A stretch of DNA of 64,000 nucleotides from DATMRF01 sp035566435. GTDB taxonomy: Bacteria; Verrucomicrobiota; Verrucomicrobiia; Limisphaerales; UBA8199. The notes under the pieces were generated by a model. The model ran no database searches. It was not told the origin of the DNA and saw nothing but the letters and a program-made list of their open reading frames with translations. The translations under genes and the position numbers were made by a program. The stretch covers positions 1 through 64,000 of the forward strand of contig DATMRF010000106.1 of NCBI GenBank assembly GCA_035566435.1, written 5' to 3'. Below, piece after piece: positions 16,536 through 24,289 of this stretch; position 1 is the first letter of the stretch; the number at the start of each line of letters is the position of its first letter.

Positions 16536-17663
16536 TCAAGGGAGAGAGCGCAGGAACCGCAACAGCATCGCGCGGGCGCGCTCCAGCGATGCCAGCGCAA
16601 TCCATTCCTCGGCGGTGTGCGCCTGGGCGATATCGCCAGGTCCGAACGCGACGCTGGGGATGCCGCCTTCAGCCAGAACGGCGGCATCACAGAAATAATG
16701 GACGCCCGCAGGCTTGGGCTGGCGGACCGAGCTGAGGAAACGGGCAACCAACGGAAGCCGGGGGTTGGTCTCTAACGGCAGGCATGGCGCGAGCTTGTCG
16801 TCGATGCACGCAGCCCGAAGGCCTTCCTTTTTCAACAGCGTCCGAATCTCCTGCCACACGCTCCGTTCGGTCTCGCCAGGCAACGTGCGCCGGTCCACCA
16901 GGATCGCGCATTGGTCAGGGACGATGTTGGGCTGCGTGCCCCCGGAGATGACACCGACGCTTATCGTCGCTGAGCCGAGTAAGGGATGCCGCCGCCGGGC
17001 CAGTTGGGCCGCATAATCGGTTTCGAGTAGCTCGACAATTCGAGCCATGGCATGCACCGCGTTGCGGCCCAGTTCGGGACACGCGCCGTGCGCCGCCTTT
17101 CCGCGGGTCTCCAACCTCAGCCACAGGCTGCCTTTGTGAGCCGTGACCACTTGCAGGCGCGTTGGCTCGCCGACGATCGCCAGGTCGGCTTGAAGGCCGC
17201 GCGCGGCCAGCGCGCGCGAGCCACGTTGCGCGTTCTCCTCATCCACCAGGCCCACGAAGGTAATCTCAGTTTCCGCAGGGCGGTTGCCGCCTTGAGCCAA
17301 CTCGCAGAGCGCGGTCACCATCGCCGCCACCGAGCCTTTAGTATCACAGGCGCCACGTCCGTAGAGCCGTCCCTGGTGCCTGCGTGGCACGAACTGGCTG
17401 TCGGCGGCGTTCACCGTGTCAAGGTGCGGAGCGAGCAAAATGCGTTGCCGGGTCTTTCCTGTCGGGGACAGCCGGGCGAAAAGGTTGGCGCGGCCCGGTA
17501 AAACCTTTTGAAAATCCACGTCGAGCCCGGCCCGGGCGGCGGTGGCCGCCAGGAACCCGGCGACATGCTGCTCGCCGGCGCGCGGGTCCTTGGCCGGCAG
17601 AAACGCCGGGTTGACGCTGGGAAGCGCGACGAGCTCGCGCAACAGCTTTTCTGTCCTGGTCAT
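16536..17663 (-). CDS. M20 family metallopeptidase/deacylase (ArgE/DapE-like)
   Basis: The 375-residue cytosolic enzyme has LLREL/ALPSVNP at the start, LLAPHLDTVNA (first zinc histidine and catalytic aspartate), YGRGACDTKGSVAAM (bridging aspartate), LVDEENAQRGSRAL (catalytic glutamate pair) and IVGEPTRLQVVTAHKG. These are in the order expected for di-zinc M20 deacylases such as acetylornithine deacetylase. A dimerisation lid with HGACPELGRNAVHAMA follows. The substrate is a small N-acylated amino acid or peptide, not resolvable from sequence. Gene order (epimerase, unknown, M20, flippase on one strand) may be an operon, although a 64-base gap precedes this gene. Confidence 0.9.
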   Translation of the reverse strand: MTRTEKLLRELVALPSVNPAFLPAKDPRAGEQHVAGFLAATAARAGLDVDFQKVLPGRANLFARLSPTGKTRQRILLAPHLDTVNAADSQFVPRRHQGRLYGRGACDTKGSVAAMVTALCELAQGGNRPAETEITFVGLVDEENAQRGSRALAARGLQADLAIVGEPTRLQVVTAHKGSLWLRLETRGKAAHGACPELGRNAVHAMARIVELLETDYAAQLARRRHPLLGSATISVGVISGGTQPNIVPDQCAILVDRRTLPGETERSVWQEIRTLLKKEGLRAACIDDKLAPCLPLETNPRLPLVARFLSSVRQPKPAGVHYFCDAAVLAEGGIPSVAFGPGDIAQAHTAEEWIALASLERARAMLLRFLRSLP

Positions 17664-17727
17664 GCGACATCCCCCGAAGGGGAGCGCGGAGGGTACGAAC
17701 CAGTAAGGCAGGTGTCGAGCGGGGAAC

Positions 17728-18312
17728 TCAGTTCGGGTGGCCGAGCAGCCGTCCCCAGGCGTGAAGGAACTTCAACGCATAGCGCTCGTAGGTGGTGAGC
17801 ACACGGCCATGCGCCAGGGTTTCGTGAACCGCGCGCAGGGTCATGCAGAAATCGAGGTCATGCAATGGGCGCTCGCGGACAATGCGGTTTTCCCAGCGCT
17901 TTCGGTCGGCAATTTGTTCGATCTCTTCCACGGCGCCTGGCCGAAAGGCCATCCGCCAGTCATCGCGCCGCAAAAAGCCCTCCGCTTCTCCCTTCGGCTC
18001 GAACCATTCGTCGCAGAGCAGCAGGCACACCGATTTGCCACCGCAGGAGCCGATGCGGTACCAAACGAGGCGGGCGTCAAATTCGGAAAAATAATCGTAA
18101 GCGATCTGCTCGGCCTCCGGCGGCGGCGGCGTGAAGGCGGTCTGGAAGCCCAGCCGGAAGCCGCCGGGCCTGGCGGCGTCTGGTTCGAAACAAAGGTTCT
18201 CGTCAAAAACCCACGTGAGGTCGGTCGGCAGGCCGCGCTGGCTGAGGCTGGCTTTCCAGGCGCTCAACGCTTCATCGAAGGTCGGCCGGGTGTAAGAAGT
18301 TGGATTCGCCAT
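17728..18312 (-). CDS. conserved protein of unknown function
   Basis: I do not recognise this 194-residue protein. It begins MANPTSYTRPTFDEALSAWK, has no signal peptide or membrane segment, and is rich in aromatic and acidic residues. Notable stretches are LTWVFDENLCFEP, a beta-rich middle (ARLVWYRIGSCGGKSVCLLLC) and a helical C-terminal third with YERYALKFLHAWGRLLG. The ATG lies only five bases after the stop of the upstream epimerase gene, so co-translation with the epimerase is likely and a role linked to surface glycan or cell-envelope metabolism is possible (inference from position only). Confidence 0.7.
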   Translation of the reverse strand: MANPTSYTRPTFDEALSAWKASLSQRGLPTDLTWVFDENLCFEPDAARPGGFRLGFQTAFTPPPPEAEQIAYDYFSEFDARLVWYRIGSCGGKSVCLLLCDEWFEPKGEAEGFLRRDDWRMAFRPGAVEEIEQIADRKRWENRIVRERPLHDLDFCMTLRAVHETLAHGRVLTTYERYALKFLHAWGRLLGHPN

Positions 18313-18317
18313 AGGAG

Positions 18318-19271
18318 TCAGGCCGCAGTTTGTTTGAACCAGTTCACGAATAACGGAATGCCTTGCTCGATCCTGACGCGCGGATTGTAATCGAGGCCTG
18401 CTCGCGCCTTCGTGATATCCGCGCAGGTCAGTGGTACGTCCCCGGGCTGGGGCGGTTGCCGGTCCAGCACGGCCTTCGCGCCCAGCGCCGCCTCCAGCAG
18501 CTCGATCAGTCGCGCCAGGGTCACAGTTTGTGATTCGCCAAGATTATAAATCTGATACCCGAATTCCCGTTGAGTGCAAGCCATAACGCCGTCGAGGATA
18601 TCGGTAATGTAAGTGTAATCACGCGCGGTCGAGCCGTCGCCGTAAACCGGGATGGGTTTGCCGGCGGTCAGCAGCCGCGCGAACTTGTGGATGGCCAGGT
18701 CCGGCCGCTGGCGCGGACCATAGACCGTGAAGAACCGCAACATCACCACGTCAAAACCATAGACATGGTGATACACGTGGCCCAGCGCTTCGCAAGCGAG
18801 CTTGCTGGCCGCATACGGTGAGATGGCCTGAAAAATCGGGTCCGCTTCCGCAAAGGGCACTTTTGAATTCACGCCATACACCGACGACGAGGAAGCAATG
18901 ATGGCCTTCTTTACTCCGGCTCGCCGCGCCGCCTCCAGCAGGTTTACGGTCCCTTCCACGTTCACGCGCTGATACAGGGCCGGTTCTTCGAGGCTCGGCC
19001 GAACCCCCGCGCGCGCCGCTAGATGGATGAGTTGATCGAATTTAGCGTTGCTCAGCAGTTCTTCCACTGCCGCGCGGTCTGTCAGGTCACCATGCACGAA
19101 CTCAAAGGGTTTGGCCAGCGCCTGCAGGTCGCGCAGGTTGCGTCGCTTAAGCTGGGGGTCGTAAAAAGAATTCAGATCATCAAATGCCCACACCGCATGC
19201 CCGGCATCCAGCAACCGCTCGCAGACGTGGGAACCGATAAACCCGGCGCCACCTGTGACAAGGAAATTCAT
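18318..19271 (-). CDS. NAD-dependent sugar-nucleotide epimerase, UDP-glucuronate 4-epimerase-like
   Basis: This 317-residue extended SDR starts MNFLVTGGAGFIGSHVCERL with the TGGAGFIG NAD-binding loop. It has the DDLNSFYDPQLKRRNL segment typical of UDP-glucuronate/galacturonate 4-epimerases. Downstream are HLAARAGVRPS, ASSSSVYG, and SPYAASKLACE with the catalytic Tyr-x-x-x-Lys. TVYGPRQRPDLAI follows, then substrate-binding YGDGSTARDYTYI. It interconverts hexose or uronic-acid nucleotide sugars for surface polysaccharides. It is first in a likely operon with an unknown gene, an M20 enzyme and a flippase. Divergent from purC, with a spacer holding a degenerate repeat (19339-19386). Confidence 0.9.
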   Translation of the reverse strand: MNFLVTGGAGFIGSHVCERLLDAGHAVWAFDDLNSFYDPQLKRRNLRDLQALAKPFEFVHGDLTDRAAVEELLSNAKFDQLIHLAARAGVRPSLEEPALYQRVNVEGTVNLLEAARRAGVKKAIIASSSSVYGVNSKVPFAEADPIFQAISPYAASKLACEALGHVYHHVYGFDVVMLRFFTVYGPRQRPDLAIHKFARLLTAGKPIPVYGDGSTARDYTYITDILDGVMACTQREFGYQIYNLGESQTVTLARLIELLEAALGAKAVLDRQPPQPGDVPLTCADITKARAGLDYNPRVRIEQGIPLFVNWFKQTAA

Positions 19272-19441
19272 GAGTTGACAGTTAAGATGAGCCGAAAGGC
19301 AGCCTGGATGTCAAGGACGCCGAGCCCGCCGGGGGATGAATGGATGGGTGATCGCTGATTACTGGCCGCTGAATACTGATTACCGACGCGCCCCCACTTT
19401 CCCCTTTGCGCTCGTCGCCGCCTTGCGCATATTCTGCGCCC

Positions 19442-20332
19442 ATGGCCAACGAACCTATATTGCATCTGGATTTGCCGGGCATCAAAAAGCTCAAGAGCGG
19501 CAAAGTGCGTGATATTTTCGACCTCGGCGACCGTCTGTTGTTTGTGGCGAGCGACCGCATCTCCGCCTTCGATGTCATTATGCCCAATGGCATCCCTCGC
19601 AAAGGCGAGGTGTTGACCCAGATTTCTTATTTCTGGTTTGCGCAAACCGAATCCTTCCAGCCAAACCATCTTCTCTCGCGCGCGGGCGAACCGTTACCGG
19701 CCAACTTGAAGCCGTTCGCTGGCAGCCTCGCCGGACGCAGCATGCTCGTCAAGAAGGCCAATCCGCTCGCCATCGAATGCGTCGTGCGCGGCTACCTGGC
19801 TGGCTCGGGCTGGAAGGAATACCGTGAGCACCAAACGGTTTGCGGTATCAAACTACCGCCCGGGCTGAAGGAATCTGCCGAGCTGCCCGAGCCTATTTTC
19901 ACACCCGCGACCAAGGCCGAAACAGGCCATGATGAGAATATTTCCTTCGAGCGGGCCGCCCAAATTGTGGGGAAAGACATCGCCGAACACGCCCGCGCCG
20001 CCAGCCTGAAGATTTATAATTTCGCGCGGGAATATGCCCACAGACGCGGCATCATCATCGCCGACACCAAATTTGAGTTCGGCCAGCTTGATGGCCGACT
20101 CCTCCTGATCGATGAGGTGTTGACGCCGGATTCCTCGCGGTTCTGGCCGGCTGCTGAGTATCAACCCGGCAAGAGTCAGCCAAGTTTCGATAAACAATTC
20201 GTCCGCGACTACCTGGAAACGCTGGATTGGAACAAAACCCCTCCAGGTCCGGCACTGCCGCCAGAGGTCGTTGCGAAAACGCAAGCCAAGTACCTTGAGG
20301 CCTACGAACGTTTGACCGGGAAGACCCTCTAG
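19442..20332 (+). CDS. purC: phosphoribosylaminoimidazole-succinocarboxamide synthase (SAICAR synthetase)
   Basis: The enzyme joins CAIR and aspartate with ATP in purine synthesis. The 296-residue protein begins MANEPILHLDLPGIKKLKSGKVRDIFDL; GKVRDIFDLGDRLLFVASDRISAFDV is the classic N-terminal ATP-binding block. Later come VVRGYLAGSGWKEY and IADTKFEFG, LLIDEVLTPDSSRFWP, all standard PurC motifs. It is of the longer eukaryote-like/Bacteroidetes-like type (about 300 residues) rather than the 240-residue type. ATG 19442 is chosen over an open extension to 19406 because conserved sequence begins immediately after it. No other pur gene is adjacent. Confidence 0.96.
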   Translation: MANEPILHLDLPGIKKLKSGKVRDIFDLGDRLLFVASDRISAFDVIMPNGIPRKGEVLTQISYFWFAQTESFQPNHLLSRAGEPLPANLKPFAGSLAGRSMLVKKANPLAIECVVRGYLAGSGWKEYREHQTVCGIKLPPGLKESAELPEPIFTPATKAETGHDENISFERAAQIVGKDIAEHARAASLKIYNFAREYAHRRGIIIADTKFEFGQLDGRLLLIDEVLTPDSSRFWPAAEYQPGKSQPSFDKQFVRDYLETLDWNKTPPGPALPPEVVAKTQAKYLEAYERLTGKTL

Positions 20333-20629
20333 CCTTCAGCGGAAGGGCGAGCGTCCCCGCCAGCCCTGGAACCTCAAGATTTGGGCTCGCGCGGAGGCTC
20401 GTCCTCGCAGAAGACGCGTGCTCCCTTCGCGACGAATGAGAATCAGCAAAGGGAGCCCCCGGTTCCTGCAGGGCGCGCTGCTCTCCGCGCCGTTCCTGGC
20501 CGTGGCGGACGCCAAGTGATTGGAGCCGGACTAGGTGAAGACGCACCGCCTCCGCCTGAGTTCCGGCAACCCAAGCCATCGGTTCGTCCATTTCATTCAG
20601 ACACAGGTTCCAAACGCCTAACAGAGTCT

Positions 20630-20670
20630 GTGGCCCTATTTACAGTGAGGGCAGTGATCCAAAAAATAAA
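20630..20670 (+). repeat. 41-base direct repeat, copy A
   Basis: This unit starts GTGGCCCTATTTACAGTG and ends in a poly-A run after AGTGATCC. It aligns with 20766-20806 at 32 of 41 positions by eye, with the shared core GTGGCCCTAT...GTGA...AGTGATC-AAAAA. Function unknown. Confidence 0.65.
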
Positions 20671-20765
20671 CCCAACTGACATGAACTTTACCCCTTCCAA
20701 GTCCCTCTTCCCTCGCCCTAAGTCCGACGGCCGGCTCCCCGCTTCTCATTCCTGTAACACGTTTT

Positions 20766-20806
20766 GTGGCCCTATATATGGTGAAAGTAGTGATCTAAAA
20801 ATGAAA
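20766..20806 (+). repeat. 41-base direct repeat, copy B
   Basis: This is the second copy of the unit at 20630-20670, starting GTGGCCCTATATATGGTG and ending AGTGATCTAAAAATG. Both copies lie in the same orientation 136 bases apart in the purC-recG spacer. Confidence 0.65.
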
Positions 20807-20951
20807 ACCTCCGGCGTCCCCTCGCGTCCCCCGTCGCCTCGATCGCCTTCTTTGGGCGGTTCCGCTGTGCTTGCCATAGCGGTAGGAGCCCAGGCGGGAG
20901 CCTTGGCTGCCTGCCACTCCGCGGAACGGCGCCTCAACCCAACCCGGATAG

Positions 20952-20999
20952 AACCGGTTCAAACCAGTTCAAACCGGATAAAGCTACAAAGTGGGGGGG
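20952..20999 (+). repeat. dispersed GGTTCAAAC / AAAGCTACAAAGTGGGG element, copy 1
   Basis: The element consists of tandem GGTTCAAAC-type words followed by AAAGCTACAAAGTGGGGGG. The same order of words occurs on the opposite strand at 47918-47963. The first half is itself imperfectly palindromic (AACCGGTT). It probably belongs to a genome-wide intergenic family. Confidence 0.65.
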
Positions 21000-21170
21000 T
21001 CTCACGTCCTGGCAGAAAGTCCCTAACAACATCCGTGAAAAGTTCTGAGGCTTGCGCGAATTCTCTGTGCGGACGCAGCAGCGACCGTTGTTGTTCACCA
21101 TTCACATTGGTCGCAGCCGTGCTGCGCTGTGGTCCTTGTATTCTTTTGTGGTGATTTTTGGATTCGGCTG

Positions 21171-21198
21171 TCGAACTGGGGGTCTTCCATTATATAAT
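21171..21198 (+). promoter_or_regulatory. possible promoter of recG
   Basis: A perfect TATAAT hexamer lies at 21193-21198, nine bases before the recG ATG at 21207, with a weak -35 (TCGAAC, 21171-21176) at 16 bases. If used, the recG transcript would be nearly leaderless. Confidence 0.35.
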
Positions 21199-21206
21199 GC
21201 CGGGGG

Positions 21207-23402
21207 ATGACAGTGGCCGCTCCTAATCCAACAATCTCGCCGCTCGAGCGTCCAGTGACCGCGCTCTATGGCGTCGGTCCTGAGCGTGCCGCGCAATTGG
21301 GCCGGCTGGAAATCCTAACGGTCGAGGACCTGCTGCTGCACCGGCCCCGGCGCCATGAGGACCGCTCGAACCTGCGCTCCATCGCCGAACTCCAACTCGA
21401 CCAGGCCGCCATTACCCACGGCAAGATCGTCGCCCTGGGCACCAAGTGGTTCAGGAAACATACCAAATCCATCTTCGAAATCATCCTGGACGACGGCACC
21501 GCGCGCCTGCACTGCCGGTGGTGGAATTTGCCTTACATGGAACGGTATTTCGCCGTTGGGGATGACGTGTTGGTTTTCGGGAAACCGCTCGGGCTCAAGC
21601 CCCGCACGATCGATCATCCCGAAACCGAGGTGCTCGAAGGGGGTGAAGAAAACCTTGTTCACCTGAACCGCCTTACGCCCATTTATCCGCTCACCGAAGG
21701 GCTGCCGCAACGTTGGCTGCGCTCGCTCATCTGGCGGACGCTTCAGGCCTTCGAAAGCCAAATCCGCGAGCCCTGGCCAGAGCTGACAGGCCGACTATCG
21801 AGTGGCGGGAAGACTGGTGATCCACGTGAGGTCCAAGTTGTCAAACCGACGACGCCCGACACAAGGCGACTGACACATAACGCTCGTCACTCGACACCTG
21901 ACACTCGATGCTTGACGCTGGACACACCCTTTCCCACCCGCGCCCGGGCCATCCGCATGCTCCACTTCCCGGACACCGCCCAACAGCCGGAGCTCGCTCG
22001 GCACCGGCTGGCTCTCGACGAGTTCATCGAACTGCAACGCCGCATCCAGCTTCGGCGCCGGAACTTCGAGACCAAGGCTCAGGCGTTGCCGTGCCCTGGA
22101 GACAACCGCTTTATCAAACCGTTTCTGGGGCGCCTGGGCTTTAAACTCACGGACGCGCAGACCGCCGTGCTCCGCGAGTTGCGCAAAGATATGTGCGGCC
22201 AGCACCCCATGCGCCGCCTGCTCCAGGGGGATGTCGGCTCAGGCAAAACAGTCGTTGCCGCCTGTTGCGCTTTGATGGCTCTGGAAAGCGGCTTCAGCGT
22301 TGCGCTCATGGCCCCGACTGAAATCCTGGCGGAACAACACTTTCTGAATTTCTCGAACTGGTTCCACCCGCTCGCCCTCGCGGTCGAACTGCGGACCGGC
22401 GGCAGGAAAATAGAGGACAGAGGGCGGAGGGCAGAGGACAACCAATCTCTGCTCACCAATCATCGATCACCAACGTCCGCTCACGCCTCACGCATTACGC
22501 ATCACCCTACCCTCACCATCGGCACTCACACGCTCATCGAAACCGGCTTCGCTCCCGACAACCTCGGGTTGGTTATCATCGACGAGCAGCACAAGTTTGG
22601 CGTGGCCCAGCGCGAGCAACTTGTGCGTAAAGGCCGGTACCCACACCTGCTGGTCATGACGGCAACCCCCATCCCGCGCACGCTGGGCCTGACCCTCTAT
22701 GGCGAGTTGGACGTGTCGATCATCACTGAGTTGCCGCCCGGGCGTGGCCGGCTCCAGACGTTTGTACGCGCGGCGGATAGGCTGCCGAAGGTGTGGGAAT
22801 TCATGCGGAGCCAGCTTAAAGCCGGCCGGCAAGCCTATGTCGTCTATCCGCGCGTGGAAGAGGACGGCGGGCCGAAAGGGTTAAAAGCCGTCACGAAAGA
22901 GTTCGAAAACCTGCGGCAGGCGCTGGCACCGTTTCGCGTCGGCTTGTTGCATGGCCGGCTTCGGCAACAGGAGAAGGAGTCAGTGATGGTTGCCTTCCGC
23001 GCCAACCGTGTGCAAGTGTTGTTGGCCACGTCGCTCATCGAGGTCGGTGTCGATGTGCCGAACGCGACACTGATGTTGATCGAAAACGCTGAGCAATTTG
23101 GCCTCGCGCAACTCCACCAGTTGCGCGGGCGCATCGGGCGCGGCGCGCAGGATTCAATCTGCATCCTGGTCGCGGCGGCCAAGAGCCAGCAAGCAAGGCA
23201 GCGCCTCCGCGTGTTGGAGGACACCAACGATGGCTTCCGCATCGCGGAGGTGGACTTGCAGTTGCGCGGCCCAGGCGAGCTGCTGGGCCGGCAACAAAGC
23301 GGCCTTCCGAAATTCCGGTTTGGCGACCTGGCGCAGGATTTGGAGCTGATTAAGCTGGCGCGCGAGCTGGCGAATCAGCTCGTTGAACCCACCCTTAAGT
23401 AA
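21207..23402 (+). CDS. recG: ATP-dependent DNA helicase RecG, with two low-complexity insertions
   Basis: RecG remodels stalled forks and Holliday junctions. The 731-residue protein (E. coli enzyme 693) starts with a wedge/OB domain (VTALYGVGPERAAQLGRL, LLHRPRRHED). The helicase domain has QGDVGSGKTVVA (motif I), APTEILAEQ (Ia), IIDEQHKFGV (II, DEQH), VMTATPIPRTL (III). The C-terminal domain has LLHGRLRQQEKE, LATSLIEVGVDVPNA and QLHQLRGRIGRG (motifs IV-VI). Two stretches do not belong to the family: about residues 205-243 (Thr/Asp/Arg-rich) and about 401-433 (contains RKIEDRGRRAEDNQ and SRITHHP). Both are encoded by phrase-like short repeats and keep frame. Activity is likely intact because they fall between conserved motifs. 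Confidence 0.95.
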   Translation: MTVAAPNPTISPLERPVTALYGVGPERAAQLGRLEILTVEDLLLHRPRRHEDRSNLRSIAELQLDQAAITHGKIVALGTKWFRKHTKSIFEIILDDGTARLHCRWWNLPYMERYFAVGDDVLVFGKPLGLKPRTIDHPETEVLEGGEENLVHLNRLTPIYPLTEGLPQRWLRSLIWRTLQAFESQIREPWPELTGRLSSGGKTGDPREVQVVKPTTPDTRRLTHNARHSTPDTRCLTLDTPFPTRARAIRMLHFPDTAQQPELARHRLALDEFIELQRRIQLRRRNFETKAQALPCPGDNRFIKPFLGRLGFKLTDAQTAVLRELRKDMCGQHPMRRLLQGDVGSGKTVVAACCALMALESGFSVALMAPTEILAEQHFLNFSNWFHPLALAVELRTGGRKIEDRGRRAEDNQSLLTNHRSPTSAHASRITHHPTLTIGTHTLIETGFAPDNLGLVIIDEQHKFGVAQREQLVRKGRYPHLLVMTATPIPRTLGLTLYGELDVSIITELPPGRGRLQTFVRAADRLPKVWEFMRSQLKAGRQAYVVYPRVEEDGGPKGLKAVTKEFENLRQALAPFRVGLLHGRLRQQEKESVMVAFRANRVQVLLATSLIEVGVDVPNATLMLIENAEQFGLAQLHQLRGRIGRGAQDSICILVAAAKSQQARQRLRVLEDTNDGFRIAEVDLQLRGPGELLGRQQSGLPKFRFGDLAQDLELIKLARELANQLVEPTLK

Positions 23403-23481
23403 AGCATAATGTTCACTTATCGAAGCGAGCGCAAATATTTTTCTTGTTCTTTTTTGCAATTTGGTAAAACTTACGCCCACT

Positions 23482-23631
23482 ATGAAAAGGTTATTTACCC
23501 TTGTCGTACTACTGGGCCTTTTGGGCGTGTTCGCGGGATGCAACCCCAGTGACAATTCTGGGACTAAAGCGCCAGAAACCAACGCTGCGCCCGCCGCACC
23601 CGCCGCACCTGGCACCAACGCCACCAAATAA
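23482..23631 (+). CDS. small lipoprotein, 49 residues
   Basis: The reading frame from ATG 23482 gives MKRLFTLVVLLGLLGVF, then AGC as a lipobox and a short hydrophilic tail rich in Ala, Pro and Thr ending in TNATK. It has the form of a signal-peptidase-II-processed lipoprotein of about 30 mature residues. It is too short for a domain assignment. The next gene (23720) encodes a longer lipoprotein with a similar post-cysteine segment (GTNAT), so the two may be related by duplication. A conserved role cannot be proposed. Confidence 0.6.
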   Translation: MKRLFTLVVLLGLLGVFAGCNPSDNSGTKAPETNAAPAAPAAPGTNATK

Positions 23632-23719
23632 GGCATCCAGCCCTTTTGGAATGTCATTCACGCCGGGCAGACCTTTGCCCGGCTCTTTCATTTTCGGGTG
23701 CCCGCGCTACATTGAGCCC

Positions 23720-24082
23720 ATGAAAACACTTCGTTGGCTCCTGCTGGCTCCTCTGCTCCTGGCAGCCGGGTGCGGGGATAACTCGAATAAACCAGCCACT
23801 CCAGGCGGCACCAACGCAACCGCGGCTGACGGAAGCCCCCTTAACGCCCCGGCGGACTACCTCCGCGGCCTGGCCTCGGGCAAACAATCGGCGGTCAAAA
23901 CCGTCGACACAACCTCGCTGGACAAGGCGATTCAGTTGTTCAATGTGGACCGCGGGCGCAACCCCAAAGACCTGGACGAACTGGCGCAGCAGAAGTACAT
24001 CCCTAAGATCCCTGATGCGCCCTATGGAATGAAGCTGGTTTACGATGCCGACGCCGGCACGGTGAAGGTTGTGCCGCAGTAG
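23720..24082 (+). CDS. lipoprotein with GspG-like C-terminal motif
   Basis: The frame is open from 23501, but ATG 23720 gives a clear lipoprotein signal (MKTLRWLLLAPLLLAAGCG) and 120 residues. After a Pro/Thr/Ala linker, the C-terminal part reads AIQLFNVDRGRNPKDLDELAQQKYIPKIPDAPYGMKLVYD. That is the conserved ending of type II secretion major pseudopilins (DL-x-x-L...Y-x-P-x-x-P-x-x-P-x-G) but without the pilin N-terminal helix. The family is common in Verrucomicrobiota; the function is not established. The protein would be membrane-anchored in the periplasm or outer membrane. Confidence 0.75.
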   Translation: MKTLRWLLLAPLLLAAGCGDNSNKPATPGGTNATAADGSPLNAPADYLRGLASGKQSAVKTVDTTSLDKAIQLFNVDRGRNPKDLDELAQQKYIPKIPDAPYGMKLVYDADAGTVKVVPQ

Positions 24083-24116
24083 TTTTTGGGAACAGGCCCT
24101 CAAGGCTCAGGCAAAC

Positions 24117-24133
24117 GCCGATTTGCAATCGGC
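24117..24133. other. perfect 7-bp hairpin in the spacer before guaA
   Basis: GCCGATT, loop TGC, AATCGGC forms a stem-loop 34 bases downstream of the lipoprotein gene. It has no T-run, and it resembles palindromic intergenic repeats rather than a classical terminator. Confidence 0.4.
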
Positions 24134-24289
24134 TTTGAATGGCCAGGAGGGTATGGCGGTCACGCTAATTACAAACCGGCGCTTCCCCCCTCTGGCCCAA
24201 TCCCCAGCTTTTTTTCTTTTTAATACGAAGCAATTTTCTCTCGCCAAAGGCTCTGGCGAATGGCAAAAGTATCGCTTTTCTCCGATGCC

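Larger units (their letters stand above)
20333..21170. other. long gene-free spacer containing three dispersed repeats
   Basis: An open frame of 257 codons crosses this region, but its composition (Pro/Ser/Arg-rich, no conserved motif) and the repeats inside it argue that it is not a gene. The spacer holds two copies of a 41-base direct repeat and one copy of a roughly 45-base element that recurs inverted near 47.9 kb. Confidence 0.6.

Noticed and set aside
20381..21154. 257-codon open frame between purC and recG
   Set aside because: It spans dispersed repeats, has Pro/Ser/Arg-rich composition with no conserved motif, and no ribosome site; treated as spacer.
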